A stretch of DNA of 64,000 bases, from assembly GCA_002914805.1 (NCBI GenBank), contig JXTB01000016.1, positions 1,738,366-1,802,365 on the forward strand, written 5' to 3'. Of this stretch, positions 57,398 through 64,000 are shown one piece after another. Positions within the stretch are counted from its first letter, which is position 1. Each line of letters opens with the position of its first letter. A program made the position numbers and the translations under genes. Under the pieces are notes generated by a model. That model made no database searches. It had not been told where the DNA came from and saw only the letters and a list, made by a program, of their open reading frames with translations. This stretch comes from Parasponia andersonii. Taxonomy: Eukaryota; Streptophyta; Magnoliopsida; Rosales; Cannabaceae.

Positions 57398-57600
57398 GTT
57401 TTGACGAAGTGAGTTGGCTCAAGTGATAAGAACACCCACTATATAGGATCTCAGTCCTAAGTTCGAGTCACACCAAGGATAAGCATAAAAGCTTATTATC
57501 CCTAATCAAGTAGGGTAAGGATTGGGTAGTAGCAAATATTTTCCTTTAATTTGTAATAAGTGAAGGTCATTAGTTAAGTTCCACTTTTTTTTTTAAAAAA
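57398..57600 (+). mobile_element. tRNA-derived SINE
   Basis: 203 bp inserted in the copia RNase H region. Flanked by a 17-bp TSD, AAGTGAATAATCAAGAA (57381-57397) and AAGTGAATAACCAAGAA (57601-57617), 16 of 17 alike. It has a pol III box A, TGGCTCAAGTG (57415-57425), and box B, GTTCGAGTC (57461-57469), then a non-tRNA body and a T-run/A-run end. Box A and B match the TRGYNNARNNG and GWTCRANNC consensuses. Mobilised by LINE enzymes; a LINE remnant is present at 35946. The insertion is younger than the copia element. Confidence 0.88.
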
Positions 57601-58854
57601 AAGTGAATAACCAAGAAAGTGACAAGTGCCACTTGCCCTTGCGGTCAGTTTGATAACCGGCAATGTCCACATCCGAAAAACTAGTGATATTAAAGTGTGT
57701 GCCTTTAGGATACCATAATCTTAGGTTCATAGTGCTATGCAAATATTTAAGAATATGTTTTACTATACTAAAATGTGATTCATTAGGATTAGATTGAAAT
57801 ATAGCACCTAGACAAATACTAAACATTATATCTAGTCAACTAACCGTTAAGTAAAGAAGTGATATGATCATACCTTGATATTTAGTGATATCTACTACTT
57901 TACCATTTTTCGTCTTTGTCAAGCTTGATTGAAGAGCTTATTAGTGTTCTCATTGACTTGGAATTTTCCATATCAAACTTCTTTAACATATCCTTGATGT
58001 ATTTGGATTGATTGATGAAAATGCCTTCTTTGCTTTGTCTGATTTGGAGGACAAGGAAGAAATTTAGTTTCCCCATCATGCACATTTCAAACTCATTGTG
58101 TATATACTTAAAAAAACTCTTCACAAAGAGAAATATTAGTAGTACTAAATATAATATCATCAACATAAATTTGGATTATAATCATCTCTCCCCTTTTTCT
58201 TTTTATAAAAAGAGTAGTATCCGCTTTTCCCATAGTAAAATTATTTAAAATTAAGCATTTACTTAATCTATTATACTAAGCTCTAGGAGCTTGTTTTAAA
58301 CCATAAAGAGCCTTAAGCTCTAAGAGCTTGTTTTAAACCATAAAGAGCCTTTTTAATTTAAAAATATGATTCGGATACTTGTGATTTTGAAAACTGAGGG
58401 GTTGGGCTACATATAATTCTTTTAAAATATATCCATTTAGGAATGTAGTTTTAACATCAATTTAGTATAAGATAAAATCTTTATGATATGCAAATACTAA
58501 GAGCATCCTTATGAATTCTAATCTTGCTATAAGTGCAAAGGTTTCTTTATAATCGATACTTTTACTTGATTGAAACCTTAAGCTATTAGTCTAGTTTTAT
58601 TTCTCATAATCACTCTATGCTCATCTATTTTATTTCTAAAGACTCATTTAGTTCTAATAACTGATTGATCCTTAGATCTGGGAACTAATTCCCATATGTC
58701 ACTCTTTTCAAATTGATTTAATTCATCTTGCTTAGCTAAAATCTGTGATTTATCATTTTCAATATTAAAACCTTTTGGTTCAATATGAGAGATTAAAGCC
58801 ATATTATTGCAAATATTTCTTAGTGATACTCTAATCTTGACTCCTTATAAGAGG
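57601..58854 (-). pseudogene. Reverse transcriptase, copia element
   Basis: The catalytic motif YVDDI is read at 58167-58153 in a frame different from the neighbouring open parts. HNEFEMCMMGKLNFFLVLQI, SKEGIFINQSKYIKDMLKKF and SIKLDKDEKW (58166-57900) and HILKYLHSTMNLRLWYPKGT with SFSDVDIAGYQTDRK (57826-57618) are conserved copia RT-connection blocks. A short direct duplication of CTCTAAGAGCTTGTTTTAAA-type sequence is at about 58280-58345. Confidence 0.85.
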
Positions 58855-59905
58855 TCACCTAGGATTTGGGTCACTTAGGATTTGGTTTTTAAGATAAGCA
58901 TAATTGAATTTTAAATCTTGATGAAAAGAAAGAGTATTACCATTATCATTGTCTTTTTCTTCTATAAGATCTTGTTGTAGTTGGATGTCCTTCTCTCGAT
59001 TTATTTTCTCCTCGACACTTAGCTCATTTAAGCTTGGTTCCATGCCTACAACATCATTATCATCTATTTTTCCCTCCTTAAGGAGAGTGTTAGACTCATA
59101 AAAAATAATATGCATATATTTTTTGCTATCAATATTCTTTTATTGAAAACTCTATAAGCTTTATTAGTAGTACAATATCCAAGAAAAATATCAATATCGG
59201 ATTTTGAATCAAATTTTCCTAAATTATCTTTAGTATTTAAAATAAAATATTTACAATCAAAAGTTTTAAAATATCTAATGTTGGGTTTTCTACCTTTCTA
59301 AAACTCATAATATGTATTGTTTAAGAATGACTATATCGTAACTCTATTCACGATATGATAAGCGGTACTTACCGCTTCGGCTCAAAAATATTTTGGTAAA
59401 CTATTTTCATTTAGTATGGTTCTTTCCATTTCTTGTAGGATTCTATTCCTTCTTTTAACTACTCCATTTTGTTGTAGAGTTCTAGGTGCTAAAAAATTAT
59501 GGTCAAAACTATGTTTGTAGCAAAAATCTTCAATTTCATCATTTTCAAACTCACCACCGTGACCACTTCTAATAGATGTGATGGTATAACTTTTTTCATT
59601 TTGTACCTTTTTACAAAAAATAGTGAGGATATTTAAAAAGATCATTTTTATGAGCAATAAATAGAACCCAAGTTAATCTTGAAAAATCATTAACTATCAC
59701 AGAAGCTTAGTATTTTCCACTAAGACTAGCTATTATTGACGGGCCAAATAATTTCATGTAAAGTAGTTGTAAGAATCTAGAAATAGTAATGGTGTTTTTG
59801 GATTTAAAAGAATTTTTTTACTTATTTTCCAAATTGACATGCATCACAAACCTTGTCTTTTTCAAAAAGTAAACTAGATAGACCACTTACAAGATTTTTC
59901 TTTGA
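58855..59905 (-). pseudogene. Integrase, copia element
   Basis: LARRNLVSGLPSL-type zinc-part end near 59870, then the core: SYTITSIRSGHGGEFENDEI (the second catalytic D of RSDHGGEF has become G), FLAPRTLQQNGVVKRRNRIL (E of NGVVERKNR has become K). The acidic linker to RT is open at 59115-58855 (VEEKINREKDIQLQQDLIEE). The copia place of integrase, before RT, is diagnostic. Confidence 0.85.
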
Positions 59906-60345
59906 AAGTTTAGAAATAGTATTCCTGGTAACATGTCTAAGTCTTCTATGCCAAATCCAATAATCATCTTTTAAAGTCGAAAAAATACTTATCTTGATTG
60001 AAATATTTTTTAATATCTATCGTATACAAATTACTTTTTCTTTTCCCTTCAAAAATAATTTATTTTAAACAAATATCCTCAATTAAGTATTTAAGCTCAA
60101 AAATAATTCGATAACCTTTATTACAAAGTTGACTTATTCTAAATAAACTGTGTTTACGATTATTAACAAACAAAATATTTTCTATAATGGGTGAAAAAGT
60201 AGTACTAATATTACTTATACCTAAGATTTTGCCTTTGGCATTGTCTCTGAATGTAACATATCTCCCACTTCTTTTTGCAAATAACAAAAGTAAATAGTAA
60301 TCTCCAGTCATGTGTTTGGAGCAACTACTATCTAAGAACTAGAAG
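59906..60345 (-). pseudogene. Protease end and GAG-pre-integrase, copia element
   Basis: The protease active-site region reads FLDSSCSKHMTGDYYLL (60338-60300 on), where the family has LDSGCSRHMTG; G became S by one G-to-A change. It continues YVTFRDNAKGKILGISNIST, NILFVNNRKHSLFRISQLCN and KGYRIIFE. The pre-integrase domain (HRRLRHVTRNTISKLS-like, HIDE) follows near 59930-59990. Confidence 0.8.
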
Positions 60346-60999
60346 TTCTTCTTCTTTTGTACCTACAAGTAAGAATCAAATTTTTATTTTTGGTACCTAT
60401 ATTAATTTGGGTCCTTGAGTATTAGTTCTAGATTCTTTTGGTACCCAATCTAGTTTTTCATCAAAATATGTATTTTTTTTTTTACAAAACATGAAAATTA
60501 GTATATCCATATTGATTGTAATAAGTACATGTGTACTCTGTGTCACTTGTACTAGCTTTCAAAATAATTTTTGAGGTATTTTTATTTTATAAAAGATTTA
60601 TACCTAATACTTCTTTTATCAAAAACACATTTTTGCCCACTAAACATCATGTCAAAATTTTTCTTTCTATTTGTATATTTGTGAATAATTTTAGTCAAGT
60701 TAAAAATTTTATCATTCACGGAAGTATTTTCTTTTGCCAAAAGAACAATTGCTACAAAGTAATTTTACTTTTTTTTTTTTGTAAGTTCTTCAACTATTTT
60801 TGACAAGCTAAGAATTTCCTTTTTGAGAACATTATTCTTGAAAATGAGCTTTTCATAGTTTTTGTATAAATCATTGAAATCACTCAATAAACTTTCATAT
60901 AATAAATCACTATCACTATCAGTATCACTACTAGTATCACTATCATCACGAAATTCAATTTAAGATTCAAGAGAGCTTACCTCATTTTCTAGTACCATG

Positions 61000-62033
61000 A
61001 AACTCATGTTGGTGATTTCCTCTTATTCTTCTTCATTAGATCCTCTTTCACCACTATCATCCCAAGTGGCTTTTATTGCCTCCTTCTTCATTTTTCTTCT
61101 TAAGGGACATTCGTTCTTCATGTATCCTGACCTTTTGCATTCAAAGTAAGTAATGAGATCATCCTTTTCTTTTTTCTCTCTATAGTTATTGCCTTAGTAT
61201 TTTTCTTGAAATTCTTCTTTTTGAAGTTCAAGTACTTCTTATACCTTTTTGTGAGTAAGGCAATGTCTTCTAACACACTATCCGCAAATTCTTCTTCTTC
61301 TTCATTACTTTCTTGCATGGTAACTTTAAGAGCAATTCCTTTCTTTTTCTTCTTTTCCCCCTTATCTTCATTTGTTTTCTTCATAAGGATTTTATGGGTC
61401 ATAAGGAATCCTATAAGTTCTTCAAGAGGAAGTTTGCTAAGGTCTTTTGCTTCTTGAATAGGTACCATCTTGCTTCTATATATTCGAAGAAGACTTCTAA
61501 GGATTTTGTTCACCAACTCACTATTTGGAAAAAATTCTCCTACAGTACCAAGAGAGTTAATAATTGTAGTAAATCTAATAAACATTTGAGAAATAGATTC
61601 ATCTTTCTATTTTGAACAACTCATAGTTTCTAGTAAAAATATTAATTCCAGTTTCTTTTTTAGAGCTAGTTCCTTGATAAAAGACTTCTAATATATTCCA
61701 TAGTTCATAAGCATCTCTAGTCTTCTCAACATTGTTATATATATTCCTATCTAAACTATACCTAAGAATATTTCTAACTCTTCCATTTTTTGTGAAAGTG
61801 ATTTTATCCTTTTCATCATATTTCTCTATGTCTTTTTCTACTTCTCTTTGATCAACAATTTTTGTTATTTTCAAAGAGCTTTTAATAACAATATACTATA
61901 AATCAAAATCAATAGATCTTAGATAAGTGTCCATCCTGTTTCTCTAATAGTTAAAATTATTTCCATTAAAAAATAGTAGTTTAAAAGATGACAACCCCTC
62001 ATATTGAAAAGAAAAGTTGCTTAGGCTATCCAT
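61000..62033 (-). pseudogene. gag, copia element
   Basis: Starts MDSLSNFSFQYEGLSSFKLL at 62033. Recognisable UBN2-type gag: MDTYLRSIDFDL, DAYELWNILEVFYQGTSSKK, then VNKILRSLLRIYRSKMVPIQ and EAKDLSKLPLEELIGFLMTH. A lysine-rich segment follows. The zinc knuckle near 61145-61100 reads YFECKRSGYMKNECP, with both the first Cys and the His changed to Tyr. Stops are scattered. Confidence 0.82.
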
Positions 62034-62066
62034 CTCAAAAACAATTAAGTTCTAAAAATTTGAGCA

Positions 62067-62084
62067 AAAAGTTCTGATACTAAT
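62067..62084 (-). other. Primer-binding site, copia element
   Basis: The minus strand reads TTAGTATCAGAACTTT, close to TTGGTATCAGAGC of initiator tRNA-Met, with two substitutions, immediately inside the 5' LTR. Confidence 0.75.
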
Positions 62085-63428
62085 TGTTAGCTTAAGATTA
62101 GATAACTCAAGAAGGGGGATGAATTGAGTTTTAAAAAATTTTACAAACTTTTCAAGATAAGTAAGTGAATTATGCAAGTAATGATAATATCAAGTGAAAA
62201 TAGCTAAAATAACATACACAAAGCTCAAGGTAAATAAATTAATAAGATAGAGATAGAGAAATACAAACGTTATTTTTACGAGGTTCAATAAATACGACAG
62301 TTTATCTACATCCTCGGCTTTTAGCAGCACACTTTGAGCTTTTCACTATTGGATTAAGAGAATAGGCTTGATTGACCCTTATACATAACGAGTGATTTCT
62401 CCTTAGGCATACTCACGCCTTTACAATAGTCTTGATTCTGGCTCTATCACGCCTAACTCGGATTGTTTAGACTCCGGTACTAATCTCACCTAAATCGAAT
62501 TGTTTATGAATCCGGTATCAACCTCACCTCATAATTATAATTTGGGTTTTACTGAATTACTCAACTAAAATCTCTCTCTTATGAAAATATTTGATACAAT
62601 GTAAGTTTAGAGAGAATGATTGTAACCACAAAATATGTTCTAGTTTGGCTTAAGTGACTTTTATGAAAAAATGGATTTGAAAGCTTGGATCATAAAAATT
62701 AATTTGAAGAATTTGACTATATAATATGAGCAATATAAGGATGTTCAAAAATTGAGTCTTAGAAAATCTTTTATTTATAAACTTGAATGAAAACTAGCCG
62801 TTTTAAACCGTTTGATAGACAATATGTCATTTTTGGTATATCAAAAGTATATTTTTGGTTGACTGAAAATACTAGCCGTTGATAATGCAGTTTTAATGAT
62901 TGAATTTAAAAAACTACTAAAAATCGGCAGAGAATCGATATACCAAAAACTAGGATTCGGTCCGCCAAAAATACCTAAGAGCATGTTTCAATTTTATTCA
63001 AGTCTTTTTCGATTCTTTTCAAAATTATGACTTCTAAAATTGATTTTTATGAAATATGGATACTATAGAAATTCATAAATTAATTTAAAACATGTGTAAA
63101 GTAAATGTTCAAACTTTAATTGAAGATAAACTAGTTTGACTGCATTGGTTTGAAAATTTCCTATTTTTAGAAAAATTTGAGCCATTAAGATCATATAATA
63201 TGTAAATAAGTATTTAAATACAAGAACTAAATATTTAACCTTTGTTATTCTAAGTCTTATATTCTTGATCTTTGTCTTTAAGCTCTTTTGCATAATCCAT
63301 CTTAAATGTCTTGTGATCCTTTCAATTCAGATTGCTATACACTCAAGTAGATTATTAGTTCTTTAATCATATGTTGTTAATCTTCAAAACATGAGTATAA
63401 TAATGATGATACAAAGCATAAGTCAACA
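62085..63428 (-). repeat. 5' LTR of copia element
   Basis: 1344 bp, TGTTAGCTTAAG ... AGTCAACA, aligned with 53693-54984; it has a few short insertions relative to the 3' LTR (for example after 62270, ACGAGGTTCAATAAATACGA). Confidence 0.9.
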
Positions 63429-63499
63429 AATTTCAGTCTAATAGAATTAGCGGTGTTGCCTGCTATTAATGTAATTTTTGATAACAAGGCAATAGAGTT

Positions 63500-63910
63500 A
63501 TAAGGTAATGGTTTATAAGAATTTTTTTTGGTTTCTTGTGATTTACTTAGGTACAGAGTATTTTGCTAAAGGAAACTACAATGATTTCCTAGAAATATTT
63601 GTAGTTTTCTGTGATTTACTTAGCTACATAGTATTTTGGAAAAACGAAACCACGATAGTTTGCAAAAAACCTTCGTGGTTTCCTGTGATTTATTTAGCTA
63701 GAGTGCATTATGCAAAAAGGAAACCTTAATGGTTTCTAGGAAATGTTCGTGGTTTCCTGTGATTTACTTACGTACGGGACATTCTGCTAAAGAAAACCAA
63801 ACTAGTTTCTAAGAAATCTTTGTGAGTTCTTGTGATTTACTTACGTACAAGATATTCTGTTAATAGAAAATCAAATTAGTTTTTATGAAATTTTTGTGGT
63901 TTTCTTTTAA
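63500..63910 (+). repeat. Tandem array, 74-bp unit, five copies plus partial
   Basis: Units begin at about 63530, 63603, 63677, 63751 and 63825 with GGTTTCCTGTGATTTACTTA-like sequence (spacing 73-74 bp), followed by a partial unit near 63896. Conserved blocks are GTGATTTACTTA, TATTCTGCTAAA, and GGTTTCTA(A/G)GAAAT. Copies differ at 15-25 percent of sites. An ORF of 73 codons across it is a repeat by-product. Confidence 0.9.
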
Positions 63911-64000
63911 AAAAATGACTTATTTATTAAAATGTCACCGATTTTTCTAGCTCACAAAGTATTTATAAAAATACCCTAAAAATGTTGAACGAAATTTTTA
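63911..64000. other. Window end, no feature
   Basis: AT-rich, ending in ATTTATAAAAATACCCTAAA-like degenerate sequence. Nothing recognised. Confidence 0.4.

Larger units (their letters stand above)
53693..63428 (-). mobile_element. Ty1/copia LTR retrotransposon, SIRE-like
   Basis: 9736 bp, TGTTAG ... GTCAACA. LTRs of 1292 and 1344 bp, roughly 88 percent alike by eye. A perfect TSD AATTT is at 53688-53692 and 63429-63433. On the minus strand: primer site, gag, protease, GAG-pre-integrase, integrase, reverse transcriptase, RNase H (copia order: integrase before RT), then a 2-kb region with an extra ORF, polypurine tract and LTR. Length and extra 3' ORF fit the SIRE/Maximus group. A SINE is inserted in RNase H. 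All frames are broken. Confidence 0.88.

Noticed and set aside
63500-63910. CRISPR-like array
   Set aside because: Direct 74-bp tandem units without unique spacers, in plant nuclear DNA.

Overview
This window is nuclear DNA of a flowering plant, most likely a eudicot. It is AT-rich and built mainly of plant transposable elements (Tat, chromovirus and copia LTR retrotransposons, a LINE, a tRNA-like SINE, hAT, CACTA and Mutator-like elements). The few host genes belong to plant-specific families: two DUF4228/PADRE genes and one DC1 gene. There are no operons, ribosome binding sites or CRISPR arrays. I could not name the species. Element boundaries below come from reading terminal repeats and target-site duplications (TSDs) by eye.

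Layout. 1-4296: 3' half of a Tat-lineage Ty3/gypsy element on the + strand (dual RNase H, integrase, a long 3' spacer with tandem repeats and an antisense ORF, then the 3' LTR). 4566-5021: PADRE/DUF4228 gene 1 (-). 6070-8001: inverted duplication of an unknown sequence, enclosing a solo Tat LTR in opposite orientation. 8937-10982: two nested foldback palindromes. 11691-25316: a + strand gypsy element with 2.1 kb LTRs and tRNA-Met primer site, into which a related gypsy element is nested on the - strand (15585 to about 21775). 25796-26368: PADRE/DUF4228 gene 2 (-).

27864-33290: nearly full-length CRM-like chromovirus (-), structurally the best preserved LTR element. 33662-34648: non-autonomous CACTA element with a perfect 3-bp TSD. 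35946-36641: 5'-truncated LINE with poly(A) and an 8-bp TSD. 38026-40994: two copies of one MITE in a (TA)n tract, the first followed by a 2.6 kb solo LTR with a perfect 5-bp TSD. 41816-42921: DC1 zinc-finger-like gene (-) with one intron. 47005-50376: decayed autonomous-type hAT element. 51338-52363: Mutator-like element with terminal inverted repeats of about 200 bp. 53693-63428: copia element of about 9.7 kb (-) with a perfect 5-bp TSD, an extra ORF in the env position, and a SINE inserted near its RNase H. 63500-63910: tandem array of a 74-bp unit.

The only likely functional host genes are the three on the minus strand (PADRE x2, DC1). All transposon reading frames are broken. Many lesions look like C-to-T or G-to-A changes at catalytic or structural codons, as expected from long-term cytosine methylation. 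I found no clearly new molecular system. The strongest leads are the antisense ORF and repeat array in the Tat spacer, the extra copia ORF, the conserved hairpin next to the Tat LTR TATA box, and the large palindromes that could give rise to small RNAs.
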